Shown here: positions 24,510-32,619 of the stretch, piece by piece
How positions within the stretch are numbered: the stretch's first letter is position 1
Layout: every line of letters begins with the position of its first letter
Source of the DNA: JBGPEQ01 sp050180895
GTDB taxonomy: Bacteria > Pseudomonadota > Alphaproteobacteria > Dongiales > Dongiaceae
NCBI GenBank assembly: GCA_050180895.1
Contig: JBFXDS010000001.1
Location: forward strand, 806,001 to 870,000
Direction: 5' to 3'
DNA length: 64,000 bases
The notes under the pieces: generated by a model
The model's input: only the letters and a program-made list of their open reading frames with translations
Databases searched by the model: none
What the model was told of the DNA's origin: nothing
Translations under genes and position numbers: made by a program

Positions 24510-25030
24510 GTCCGTTCCGGCAACGCGGCCGGCACCATGAAGTCGGTGAGCGTGCCGGCGCCGGGCTCGACCTGCTCCCAGCGGTCGATGTGCAGATGGA
24601 TGACCGCCAGGCCCGAGGTCGGATATTTCTCGCGCAAGCGGGCGAGGGCCCGGCGATCGCCGCGCGGCGCCAGAGCGGCGGCCAGGTGCGCCATCCCTGG
24701 ATTGTGCCCGATCACCAGCACGCTCGCGATGCCTTCGTCCACGTCGCGCAGACGCCGGAGCATGACATCGGGCGCGGCGAGGTAGAGCTTGCGGTCGTAT
24801 TCGGCGGCGACGGCACTGCCGAGCGCCGGCTGCAGCAGGGCGAGCGTTTCGCGCGTCCGTCTGGCGGTCGAGCAAAGGATGAGATCGGGGCGATATCCAT
24901 GCCCGCGCATGTAGGCGCCCATGGCTGGCGCGTCGCGTTTGCCGCGGGCGGCCAGCGGGCGTTCGGAATCGGCGACCCCGGGATCGCTTCGATCCGATTT
25001 GGCATGGCGCAGCAGGTAAAGGATTCGCAT
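24506..25030 (-). CDS. sixA: Histidine phosphatase family protein (SixA-like)
   Basis: A 174-residue phosphoglycerate mutase-superfamily phosphatase. The RHA motif LLRHAKSDRSDPG near the N-terminus provides the catalytic His9-type residue; CSTARRTRETLALL and VLVIGHNPGMAHLA complete the active site. SixA dephosphorylates phospho-histidine domains in E. coli; for this relative the substrate is unknown. The start is the ATG at 25030 after GGAGCGGTG. Its TAG stop at 24506-24508 lies in the end of the cloverleaf repeat. It is divergent from ppk1 and convergent with the CYTH-CHAD gene. Confidence 0.85.
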   Translation of the reverse strand: MRILYLLRHAKSDRSDPGVADSERPLAARGKRDAPAMGAYMRGHGYRPDLILCSTARRTRETLALLQPALGSAVAAEYDRKLYLAAPDVMLRRLRDVDEGIASVLVIGHNPGMAHLAAALAPRGDRRALARLREKYPTSGLAVIHLHIDRWEQVEPGAGTLTDFMVPAALPERT

Positions 25031-25170
25031 CACCGCTCCGGTGGTATGCTTCGGCCGCCGAACCTAGCGCGGCCCGGTGCCGGCAGGTCAAGGGCCCCGT
25101 AGAGTCACAGACCTGTCATGACAGGGACAGCGCCGCCATATAGACTGGCAGCCGAAGGGAGATTCCGGCC

Positions 25171-27315
25171 GTGAACGACATTGGCGTCAAGGAACGTGTC
25201 GAGTCGATAGCGGCCTCCCCGACGCGCTTCTTCAATCGCGAGTTGTCCTGGCTCGCCTTCAACGAGCGCGTGCTGGAGGAGGCCTACAACACCGACCATC
25301 CACTGCTGGAGCGGCTCCGCTTCCTGTCGATCTCGGCCAACAACCTGGAAGAGTTCTACATGGTGCGCGTCGCCGGCCTGAAGGGCCAGGTGGCGGCGGG
25401 CGTGACGACGCCGAGTCAGGACGGCCTCACGCCGGAGCAGCAGCTGGCCGCGATCCACAACCGATCACGGGAGCTGATGAAGGCGCAGCAGGCCTGCTGG
25501 CGCGGCCTGCGCGAGGAGATGCGGGCCGCCGGCGTCGCCGTCATCGACCCGGAGGAACTGACCGCCGAGGAGCGGCAGTGGCTCGACGCGTTCTTCCTGG
25601 ACCAGATCTTCCCGGTGCTGACGCCGATGGCGATCGATCCGGCGCATCCGTTCCCGTTCATTCCCAATCTCGGCTTCTCCATCGCCCTCGAGCTCAGGGA
25701 GCGGGACGGGGGCCGCGGGCTGCGCGCCCTGCTGCCGCTGCCGAGTCAGATCGCGCGCTTCGTGCGGCTGCCGGGAGAGGCCATCCGGTACATCCCGATC
25801 GAGGAGCTGGTAGGACTCTATCTCGACCGTTTGTTCCCGGGCTTCGAGGTGGTGGCCATCGGCTATTTCCGCATCGTGCGCGACAGCGAGATGGAGATCG
25901 AGGAGGAGGCCGAGGATCTCGTCCGCCTTTTCGAATCGGCGCTGAAGCGGCGGCGGCGCGGCAACGTCATCCGCCTCGCCGTCAACGCCAACATGCCCGA
26001 CGACCTCCGCGCCTTCGTGCGCGACGAGCTGGACGTGGCGCCGGAGGATGTCTTCGTCCATGACGGCCTGCTCGGCCTATCCAGCACGTCCAGGCTCATC
26101 ACCAACGAACGGCCGGACCTGCTGTTCAAGCCGTTCAACGCGCGCTTTCCCGAGCGCATCCGCGACATGGGCGGCGACTGCTTTGCCGCCATCCGCCAGA
26201 AGGACATCATCGTCCACCATCCCTATGAGAGCTTCGACGTCGTCGCGCAGTTCATCCGCCAGGCGGCGCGCGACGCATCCGTCGTCGCCATCAAGCAGAC
26301 GCTCTACCGCACCAGCGACGATTCGCCGGTCGTGAAGGCGCTGATCGAAGCGGCGGAGGCCGGCAAGTCGGTCACCGCCCTCGTCGAACTCAAGGCGCGC
26401 TTCGACGAGGAACGCAACATCCGCTGGGCGCGCGACATGGAGCGGGCGGGCGTGCAGGTGATCTACGGGTTCCTGCAGCTCAAGACCCATGCCAAGGTGT
26501 CGATGGTGATCCGCCGCGAGGGCGGGAGCCTGCGCACCTACGTACACTACGGCACCGGCAACTATCACCCGGTGACGGCAAAGATCTATACCGACCTGTC
26601 GTTCTTCACCTGCGATCCCGGCCTCTGCCACGACGCCGCCCGGCTGTTCAACTACATGACCGGCTATGCCAAGCCGGACAAGCTGGAGAAGGTGGCGATC
26701 GCGCCGCTTAACCTGCGGCAGACGCTGCTGCGGCTCATCGACGAGGAGATCGCGCATGTGAATGCCGGTCGGCGGGGCGAGATCTGGCTCAAACTCAATT
26801 CGATCGTCGACCTGCAGCTGATCGACGCTCTCTACCGGGCCTCCCAGGCCGGCGTCGGCATCGAGCTGATCGTGCGCGGAATCTGCTGTCTGCGGCCGGG
26901 CATTCCCGGATTGTCGGAGAACATCCGGGTCAAGAGCATCATCGGCCGCTTTCTCGAGCATTCGCGCATCGTCTGCTTCGGCGCCGGGGCGCGGCTGCCG
27001 TCGCGCGGCGCCAAGGTGTTCATCTCGTCGGCGGATTGGATGCAGCGCAACTGCGATCACCGGGTCGAGGCCCTGGTGCCGATCGAGACCCCCACCGTGC
27101 ACCAGCAGGTGCTCGATCAGATCATGATCGCCAACCTGAAGGACGACGTACAAAGCTGGACACTCGAGCCAGACGGACGCTATACCCGTCTCATTCCGGG
27201 GCCCGAACCGTTCAGTGCGCACACCTACTTCATGACCAACCCCAGCCTTTCCGGGCGCGGCAGCGCGCTCAAGCGAGCGAAGAAGGCGCCGCACTTGACC
27301 CTGCGGACATCCTGA
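25171..27315 (+). CDS. ppk1: Polyphosphate kinase 1
   Basis: A 714-residue enzyme polymerising the gamma-phosphate of ATP into inorganic polyphosphate, membrane-associated. N domain: RFFNRELSWLAFNERVLEEA and SISANNLEEFYMVRVAGL. Head domain: HPFPFIPNLGFSIAL. The phospholipase D-like core has SVVAIKQTLYRTSDDSPVVKALIEAAEAGKSVTALVELKARFDEE and YVHYGTGNYHPVTAKIYTD; His459 in the latter is the expected autophosphorylated residue. The GTG start at 25171 gives the usual N-terminus. ppx follows after four bases. The order hdaA-ppk-ppx-rnd is common in this class. Confidence 0.97.
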   Translation: MNDIGVKERVESIAASPTRFFNRELSWLAFNERVLEEAYNTDHPLLERLRFLSISANNLEEFYMVRVAGLKGQVAAGVTTPSQDGLTPEQQLAAIHNRSRELMKAQQACWRGLREEMRAAGVAVIDPEELTAEERQWLDAFFLDQIFPVLTPMAIDPAHPFPFIPNLGFSIALELRERDGGRGLRALLPLPSQIARFVRLPGEAIRYIPIEELVGLYLDRLFPGFEVVAIGYFRIVRDSEMEIEEEAEDLVRLFESALKRRRRGNVIRLAVNANMPDDLRAFVRDELDVAPEDVFVHDGLLGLSSTSRLITNERPDLLFKPFNARFPERIRDMGGDCFAAIRQKDIIVHHPYESFDVVAQFIRQAARDASVVAIKQTLYRTSDDSPVVKALIEAAEAGKSVTALVELKARFDEERNIRWARDMERAGVQVIYGFLQLKTHAKVSMVIRREGGSLRTYVHYGTGNYHPVTAKIYTDLSFFTCDPGLCHDAARLFNYMTGYAKPDKLEKVAIAPLNLRQTLLRLIDEEIAHVNAGRRGEIWLKLNSIVDLQLIDALYRASQAGVGIELIVRGICCLRPGIPGLSENIRVKSIIGRFLEHSRIVCFGAGARLPSRGAKVFISSADWMQRNCDHRVEALVPIETPTVHQQVLDQIMIANLKDDVQSWTLEPDGRYTRLIPGPEPFSAHTYFMTNPSLSGRGSALKRAKKAPHLTLRTS

Positions 27316-27319
27316 CGCC

Positions 27320-28873
27320 TTGCCGGGCAAGGCCGTGAAGCGCGCCACGACGAAGCGGGCGGCAGGTCGCGTTGCCGTCGTCGACATCGGCTCCAACTCG
27401 ATCCGTCTGGTCGTCTTCAGCGGCGCCACGCGGGCGCCCTTCACGCTGTTCAACGAGAAGGTGCTGTGCGGCCTGGGCCGTGGCCTGGACGTGACCGGCC
27501 GGCTCAACGAGGCCGGCGCCAAGCTCGCCCTCGCCAATCTCACCCGCTTCGTGCGCCTCGCCAAGGCCATGGGGGTCGGGCGGCTCGACCTGCTGGCGAC
27601 GGCGGCCGTGCGCGACGCCAAGAACGGCGCCGAATTCGTCGCCGAGGTGGAGCGTCGCTGCCGGGTCGAGGTGCAGATCATCTCCGGCGAGGAGGAGGCG
27701 CGGCTGTCGGCGCAGGGCGTCGTGTCCGGCATTCCGGAAGCCGACGGGGTGATGGGCGACCTCGGCGGCGGCAGCCTGGAACTGGTGGCGCTCGACAAGG
27801 GGAAGCTCGCCGACCATGCGACTCTGCCGCTCGGACCGGTGCGGCTGATGGACAGCATGGTGGACGATCTGGATGCCGCCCGTGCCGTCATCGACCGCCA
27901 TCTCGACGGCGTTGCCTGGCTCGACGGCATGCGCGGGCGGACCTTCTATCCGGTCGGCGGCGCGTGGCGGACGCTGGCCCGCATCCACATGGATCAGATC
28001 GGCTATCCGCTGCACGTCATCCATCACTACGGCATCGCCCGCCGGCAGGCGGAGGATCTGGTGCGGATCCTGAGTCGCCTCGGCCGCAGGTCGCTCGCCT
28101 CGATTCCCGGATTGTCGAAGCGCCGCGTCGAGACGCTGCCGTTCGCGGCGCTGACCTTGGAGCGGCTGCTCCGCCTGACGAAGCCGGACCGCGTCGTGTT
28201 CTCGGCCTTCGGCTTGCGCGAAGGTCATCTCTTCTCGGTCCTTCCGGCGGCCGAACGGGCCAAGGACCCGCTGGTGGCCGCCTGCACGGAATTCGCCGAG
28301 GTGGAGGGGCGCTTCGGCGATCAGGGCCGGCTGTTGCAGGAGTGGATCGATCCGCTGTTCCGCGGCGACGATGCGGAAACGCGCCGCCTGCGGCTGGCGG
28401 CGTGCACGCTCAGCGACATCGGCTGGCGCGATCACCCCGACTATCGCGCCGAGCAGGTCTTCACCCGCATTCTCCGCCTGCCGGTCGCCGGCATCGACCA
28501 CAAGGGACGTGTCGCCCTCGCGTTCGCGGTCTATATCCGCTATGGCGGCGAAGCCGGTATCGACGGCGTCGACTCCGTCCTCGCCATGCTGGAGGACAAG
28601 GTCCGCGAGCAGTGGCGTACGGTCGGCCTGGCGCTGCGGCTGGCCTATGCGTTGAGCGCCGCCACGCCCGCCATACTGAAGCGATCCGAACTCGCCGTCG
28701 CCGATGCCAAGGTGACCCTGCGCTTGCCGAAAGGCCACGATGCGTTGCTGGGCGAAGCGGTCGAGCGCCGCCTTCAAGCGCTGGCGCTTGCGATCGGCAA
28801 ATCTCCCGCGGTCGTCGTCGGTCGGGACCGCCGCGGCGGCAGGTCCGCGGCTGCAGTTCGAAGCCGGGGCTAG
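27320..28873 (+). CDS. ppx: Exopolyphosphatase Ppx/GppA
   Basis: A 517-residue ASKHA-superfamily phosphatase releasing phosphate from polyphosphate ends, or acting on pppGpp. ATP-binding phosphate-1 motif VVDIGSNSIRLVVFSG at about 19-34, LATAAVRDAKNGAEFV, the EEEARLSAQGV segment, and the phosphate-2 loop GDLGGGSLEL. The C-terminal half is a helical HD-like domain. It starts at a TTG (27320) directly after the ppk1 stop, so the two form one transcript. Its TAG stop overlaps the M23 gene's stop at CTAG (28870-28873). Enzyme choice (Ppx against GppA) is favoured by the ppk1 link. Confidence 0.92.
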   Translation: MPGKAVKRATTKRAAGRVAVVDIGSNSIRLVVFSGATRAPFTLFNEKVLCGLGRGLDVTGRLNEAGAKLALANLTRFVRLAKAMGVGRLDLLATAAVRDAKNGAEFVAEVERRCRVEVQIISGEEEARLSAQGVVSGIPEADGVMGDLGGGSLELVALDKGKLADHATLPLGPVRLMDSMVDDLDAARAVIDRHLDGVAWLDGMRGRTFYPVGGAWRTLARIHMDQIGYPLHVIHHYGIARRQAEDLVRILSRLGRRSLASIPGLSKRRVETLPFAALTLERLLRLTKPDRVVFSAFGLREGHLFSVLPAAERAKDPLVAACTEFAEVEGRFGDQGRLLQEWIDPLFRGDDAETRRLRLAACTLSDIGWRDHPDYRAEQVFTRILRLPVAGIDHKGRVALAFAVYIRYGGEAGIDGVDSVLAMLEDKVREQWRTVGLALRLAYALSAATPAILKRSELAVADAKVTLRLPKGHDALLGEAVERRLQALALAIGKSPAVVVGRDRRGGRSAAAVRSRG

Positions 28874-29904
28874 CGGAGATCGATCGTCCGCTCGACGTCC
28901 AGCACGACGGTCGGCTGGCCTCCGACGACGCGGGTGAGCGTATACGCGCCGCGATATCGGCCCGGCGGCCACCCCGCTTCCGGCCGCTTCCGGCCGACGA
29001 ATTGAAACCATTGAATGTGGGTCTCGTCGGCCGCGTCGTGCGCTTCGGCCAGGATGCCGCCGTCGGGTCCGATCAGGCGCATGGATTGCCGGTCCCCGGT
29101 GCGGCGGCCGAGCATGTCGATCCAGAACACCAGAGCGGGACTTCCGGTCTCCGGAGCGAACGTGGCATAGCCGCCGGCGCGCGCGACCCATGGGTCGGCC
29201 CGCTCGCCGGCGAAGCCGGCATCGAACACGGCATCCTCGCGATAGGCGAGAGCCGTGAGCGCGGCGTCCGTCCACAGCGGCGCGCCGGGCCGATCGCAGG
29301 CGTCGCTCATCGCCGCGCCGGTGTACGGATCGATGGCCGCGCCGCCGCGGCGGACTTCGAAATGCAGGTGCGTGAACTCGGTATTGCCGGACAGGCCGAT
29401 GAGGGCGAGCGGCTGCCCCGCGGCCACCGTCTCGCCGGGGCCGACCGCGACGCTGCCCTTGCGAAGATGGCTGTATTGCGTCTCCCAGCCGCCGCCATGG
29501 TCGATGATCACCGAGTTTCCGGCCTCTTGGCCCTTGACCGCATCGGGGCCCGTCACGCGGATGCTGACGTCGTCCATCTCGTCGCGCAGGCGCAGCACCT
29601 TGCCCGGCGCGGCCGCGAGAACCTGAATGCCGCGTGCCATGGCCGTTCCATCGGGCACGCGGATGTCGGTTCCCTTGTGTCCATCATAGGAGAGTCGGCC
29701 GCAATGCCAGTCCGCGACGCCGGGGCCGGGATCGTGATCGACGAAGCTGCGGACGAGGCAACCGGCATCGGCGGGGCAGGCGACCGGCACGCCGAGGCGC
29801 GGCGCGTCCTGCGCCGGCGACGGCATCGCGCTGAAGGTCAGAACGGCGAAGGCTGCACCGGCGATGAAGCGATGCCGCTGCATGCGCGACGCCTCGCCCC
29901 TCAT
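28870..29904 (-). CDS. M23 family metallopeptidase
   Basis: A 344-residue secreted LytM-type peptidase. A signal sequence (MQRHRFIAGAAFAVLTFSAM..PAQ) starts seven codons into the protein. Zinc ligands: His and Asp in DGHKGTDIRVPDG and the HLHFEVRRGG motif; GNSVIIDHGGGWETQYSHL is the LytM core. It probably cleaves peptidoglycan cross-links, or acts as an activator. The C-terminal ~120 residues (ADPWVARAGGYATF...LDVERTIDLR) form an extra beta-rich domain. The ATG at 29904 overlaps the rnd stop (ATGA), indicating coupling; the second ATG at 29883 is an alternative. Confidence 0.88.
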   Translation of the reverse strand: MRGEASRMQRHRFIAGAAFAVLTFSAMPSPAQDAPRLGVPVACPADAGCLVRSFVDHDPGPGVADWHCGRLSYDGHKGTDIRVPDGTAMARGIQVLAAAPGKVLRLRDEMDDVSIRVTGPDAVKGQEAGNSVIIDHGGGWETQYSHLRKGSVAVGPGETVAAGQPLALIGLSGNTEFTHLHFEVRRGGAAIDPYTGAAMSDACDRPGAPLWTDAALTALAYREDAVFDAGFAGERADPWVARAGGYATFAPETGSPALVFWIDMLGRRTGDRQSMRLIGPDGGILAEAHDAADETHIQWFQFVGRKRPEAGWPPGRYRGAYTLTRVVGGQPTVVLDVERTIDLR

Positions 29905-31070
29905 TCGCGCATGGCGGCTTGTCCGGGGGCGACGATCTTGACCGTCCGTCCGGCGACGGTGAGTCCGATGCGTCCGTGTTTCAAGGCCAGAGCGTCTTCG
30001 CCGAACAGCTCGCGCCGCCAGCCGTAGAGCGCCGGCACGGACGCATTGTCGTCGGCGGCGATCAGCTCGAGATCGGCGGCGCTCGCCACCAGCTTCTGCG
30101 CCACGTCGTTGGCCTCGCATTTCGTCTTCAACAGCACGCGCAGCAGATCGATGATCGGGGCCAGGCCGCCGGGAATGTCGGGGCGGGGCGACGGCTTCGG
30201 ACCCTCGGCCTCGGGCAGGGAAAGCCCGCGCTGCACCGCGGCCATGATCGCCGCGCCCTGCTTGCCCTCGACCTGGCCGCGGGATACGCCGCGGCTGCGC
30301 GCCAGGTCCTCCAGCGTGGCCGGAGCATGCGCGGCGATCTCGATCAGGGTCTCGTCCTTGACGATGCGGTTGCGCGGCAGGTTGCGGCGCTGGGCCTCTT
30401 CCTCGCGCCAGGCCGCGACCTCGCGCAGCACCGCGAGGAAGCGCGGCTTCTCGCTGCGCACCTTGAGCCGCCGCCACGCCTCGCGCGGCGTCTGGCGGTA
30501 GGTGTCGGGATTCGTGAGCACCGCCATCTCCTCGGCGACCCAGCCCGCGCGGCCGCTTCGATCGATGCGCCGCTTCAGCTTCTCGTAGATCGGGCGCAGG
30601 TGGGTGACGTCGGAGAGGGCGTAGCTCACCTGACGCTCGGTCAGCGGCCGCCGCGCCCAATCGGTGAAGCGCGACGACTTGTCGATGCGGGCGCCGGCCA
30701 GCTTCGCCGCGATGGTCTCATAGCTCACGGCGTCGCCGAATCCGCATACCATGGCCGCGACCTGGGTGTCGACGAGCGGCGCCGGAATCGTGCCGGTCAT
30801 ATGGAACAGCGTCTCGATGTCCTGCCGCGCCGCGTGGAAGACCTTGATCACCGTCGGATTGATCAGCAGGTCGAACAGCGGCTTGAGGTCGATGGCGGGC
30901 GCCAGCGCGTCGATCGCGGCCGCCTCGGTCGGCCCGGCGACCTGTACCAGGCAGAGCTGCGGATAATAAGTCTTGTCGCGCATGAACTCGGTGTCGATGG
31001 CGATGTAGTCGGCCGTGGCCAGGCGATGGCACAGCGCGGCCAGTTCGGCACTGTCGGCGATGACGGTCAT
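29901..31070 (-). CDS. rnd: Ribonuclease D
   Basis: A 389-residue 3'-5' exoribonuclease of the DEDD family acting in tRNA 3'-end maturation. DEDD residues: Asp26 and Glu28 in AIDTEF, Asp in VFHAARQDIETLF, and the YALSDVTHLRPIYEKL motif with Tyr and Asp. Two HRDC domains follow (PREAWRRLKVRSEKP and IPGGLAPIIDLLRVLLKTKCE). The length is usual. It is followed by the overlapping M23 gene. In many relatives aspS is close to rnd; here a ~7 kb block separates them. Confidence 0.95.
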   Translation of the reverse strand: MTVIADSAELAALCHRLATADYIAIDTEFMRDKTYYPQLCLVQVAGPTEAAAIDALAPAIDLKPLFDLLINPTVIKVFHAARQDIETLFHMTGTIPAPLVDTQVAAMVCGFGDAVSYETIAAKLAGARIDKSSRFTDWARRPLTERQVSYALSDVTHLRPIYEKLKRRIDRSGRAGWVAEEMAVLTNPDTYRQTPREAWRRLKVRSEKPRFLAVLREVAAWREEEAQRRNLPRNRIVKDETLIEIAAHAPATLEDLARSRGVSRGQVEGKQGAAIMAAVQRGLSLPEAEGPKPSPRPDIPGGLAPIIDLLRVLLKTKCEANDVAQKLVASAADLELIAADDNASVPALYGWRRELFGEDALALKHGRIGLTVAGRTVKIVAPGQAAMRE

Positions 31071-31135
31071 GCCGCTCTCCTTATAGGGATTCGGGAGGGG
31101 CTGAAAGCGGGCGGAACATGACTCGGTGCATCAAG

Positions 31136-31150
31136 AAATAATTGTTATTT
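31136..31150. promoter_or_regulatory. AT-rich dyads upstream of rnd
   Basis: AAATAATTGTTATTT (6-base arms, 3-base loop) is followed at 31148-31169 by ATTTC...GAAAT around CACAATACGATAC. They form a small AT island about 65 bases upstream of the rnd start in an otherwise very GC-rich region. They could be an operator or part of the rnd promoter, or a remnant of inserted DNA. Confidence 0.35.
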
Positions 31151-31272
31151 CACAATACGATACGAAATGCTGGTGCCTCGCTTCGGCGCCGCCGAAGCGC
31201 TGGCGAGCCGCCGTGGCCGGGCCGGAAACGTGCGCAGACGGCGCCGCCCCCTGGGGACGGCGCGAATGCGGC

Positions 31273-32187
31273 CTAGTACGTCTTGACCCCGTTGACGGGC
31301 AGGCGCACGCCGTAGAGCGAGGTGGTGCCGCAGATGTAGAGGTAGTTCCGCTTCGGGCCGCCGAAGCAGACATTGGCCACGACCTCCGGCACCAGCACCT
31401 TGCCGATCAGCGTCCCGTCGGGATCGTAGCAGTGGACGCCGTCGGCGGCGCTGGTCCAGATGCGTCCGGCCGTGTCGACGCGGAAGCCGTCGAACAGGCC
31501 GGCGGTGCAGTCGGCGAACACGCCGCGCTCCTTGAGGCTGCCGCCGTCGCCGACCGAGAAGCTGCGGATATGCGCCGGACCGTTCTCGCGGTGGGTGCGG
31601 CCGGTGTCGGCGACGTACAGGATGCTCTCGTCGGGCGAGAAGGCGATGCCGTTGGGCTGCACGAAATCGTCTGCCACCACGCGCAGCTCGGCGCTCTTGG
31701 GGTCGATGCGATAGACGAAACTGCCGCCCTGCTCGCGCTCCGACAGGTTGCCCTCATAGTCGGAGTCGATGCCATAGGTGGGATCGGTGAACCAGATGCC
31801 GCCATCCGACTTGACCACCGCGTCGTTCGGACTGTTCAGCCGCTTGCCATTGTATTTGTCCGCGAGCGTGGTGACGGAGCCGTCGATCTCCGTGCGCGAG
31901 ACGCGTCGGCCGCCATGCTCGCACGTCACGAGGCGGCCCTGCCGGTCGACGGTGTTGCCGTTCGAATTGCCCGCCGGCTGGCGGAAGACGGAGACGGCGC
32001 CGCTGCAGGCATCCAAACGCAGCATCCGGTTGTTGGGGATGTCGGACCAGATCAGGTACTGGCCGGCGGCGAAATAGGCCGGCCCCTCAGCCCAGCGGCA
32101 GCCGCTGTAGAGCTTGTCGACCTCGGCGTTCGCCACGAACAGGCGGCGAAAGCGCTTGTCGAGAACCTGGAAGCTGCTGGCGGCCAT
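31273..32187 (-). CDS. SMP-30/gluconolactonase/LRE family protein
   Basis: A 304-residue six-bladed beta-propeller. Family features: WAEGPAYFAAGQYLIWSDIPNNRMLRLD with the metal-binding Glu, LNSPNDAVVKSDGGIWFTDPTYGI with the Asn/Asp ligand, and NGIAFSPDESILYVADTG. Such proteins hydrolyse sugar lactones or other esters with a divalent metal. No signal peptide is seen, so cytosolic. The ATG at 32187 follows GGGAGGACACCGC, a clear ribosome-binding site. It stands alone on its strand, with cloverleaf repeat copy 2 upstream. The substrate is unknown. Confidence 0.88.
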   Translation of the reverse strand: MAASSFQVLDKRFRRLFVANAEVDKLYSGCRWAEGPAYFAAGQYLIWSDIPNNRMLRLDACSGAVSVFRQPAGNSNGNTVDRQGRLVTCEHGGRRVSRTEIDGSVTTLADKYNGKRLNSPNDAVVKSDGGIWFTDPTYGIDSDYEGNLSEREQGGSFVYRIDPKSAELRVVADDFVQPNGIAFSPDESILYVADTGRTHRENGPAHIRSFSVGDGGSLKERGVFADCTAGLFDGFRVDTAGRIWTSAADGVHCYDPDGTLIGKVLVPEVVANVCFGGPKRNYLYICGTTSLYGVRLPVNGVKTY

Positions 32188-32268
32188 GCGGTGTCCTCCC
32201 TGAGTCGGTGTTTTCAACCCGGACAAGAATGCAGAGCCGCGCCGCGCGCGTCCACCCTCGCCGGACAG

Positions 32269-32389
32269 CTAGTGGTTCGATCGCAACGAATAGTTCCCAT
32301 TCGTTGCGTGAATCGAACCACCAGCATATTGATCTGGTGGGCTGATTCACCTGACGCTTGGGAACCAAGCGTCAGGATCAGACCACTGG
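32269..32389. repeat. Cloverleaf intergenic repeat, copy 2
   Basis: A 121-base second copy. Outer stem CTAGTGGTTCGATC / GATCAGACCACTGG (11 of 14 paired, right end decayed). Arm 1 GCAACGAAT/ATTCGTTGC is a perfect 9-base stem; compared with copy 1, the change GGAT/ATCC to GAAT/ATTC is compensatory. Arm 2 GTGAATC/GATTCAC with a perfect inner CCACCAG/CTGGTGG stem. Arm 3 is identical to copy 1. It lacks one G in arm 2. It stands 82 bases upstream of the SMP-30 start and is not next to any stop codon. Confidence 0.85.
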
Positions 32390-32470
32390 AATGCCAATCC
32401 GCGGCGCCCGGCCGGTGCCAGTGTCTCGATCGACCCGAGCAGCGGCGCGCCAGGCATCGCTGTCGCGTCG

Positions 32471-32494
32471 GCAATTGGACCTTGGTCCAATTGC
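32471..32494. promoter_or_regulatory. Perfect 24-base palindrome
   Basis: GCAATTGGACC (32471-32481), TT, GGTCCAATTGC (32484-32494). It lies 30 bases upstream of the FNR-type box and ~126 bases before the DUF3141 start. It could be an operator for a dimeric regulator or a terminator-like hairpin; no U-tract follows on either side. Confidence 0.5.
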
Positions 32495-32523
32495 AGTGAA
32501 TACGCGACGGGGAATTTGATTGA

Positions 32524-32564
32524 TTGACTTGTATCAAGGCTGATCAGACTGTTGTCGCTATTCT
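32524..32564 (+). promoter_or_regulatory. FNR/FixK-type box and -10 element
   Basis: TTGAC-TTGT-ATCAA at 32524-32537 differs from the FNR/FixK consensus TTGAT-N4-ATCAA by one base. TATTCT at 32559-32564 is a plausible -10; the implied start near 32571 puts the box centre (32530.5) at about -40.5, the class II activator position. This predicts low-oxygen induction of the DUF3141-pta-ackA-fabI operon, whose first ATG is 56 bases downstream of the -10. Confidence 0.55.
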
Positions 32565-32619
32565 GACGCTTTAGCGTGTTAGAGACGACGGTGTGCACTC
32601 ATTTGAGCGAGCCGGCAAA

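Larger units (their letters stand above)
32188..32619. other. Divergent intergenic region with repeat, palindrome and FNR-type promoter
   Basis: A gap of 432 bases between the SMP-30 gene and the DUF3141 operon. It contains, in order, the cloverleaf repeat copy 2 (32269-32389), a perfect 24-base palindrome (32471-32494), and a putative FNR/FixK-dependent promoter (32524-32564). The part from ~32500 is AT-richer than its flanks. No coding potential is seen. Confidence 0.6.

Noticed and set aside
32551..32571. A Pho box upstream of the DUF3141 operon
   Set aside because: CTGTTGTCGCTATTCTGACG has two CTG-like halves, but they are 14 bases apart instead of 11 and the second half is poor. The rhizobial precedent made me look; the sequence does not support it.
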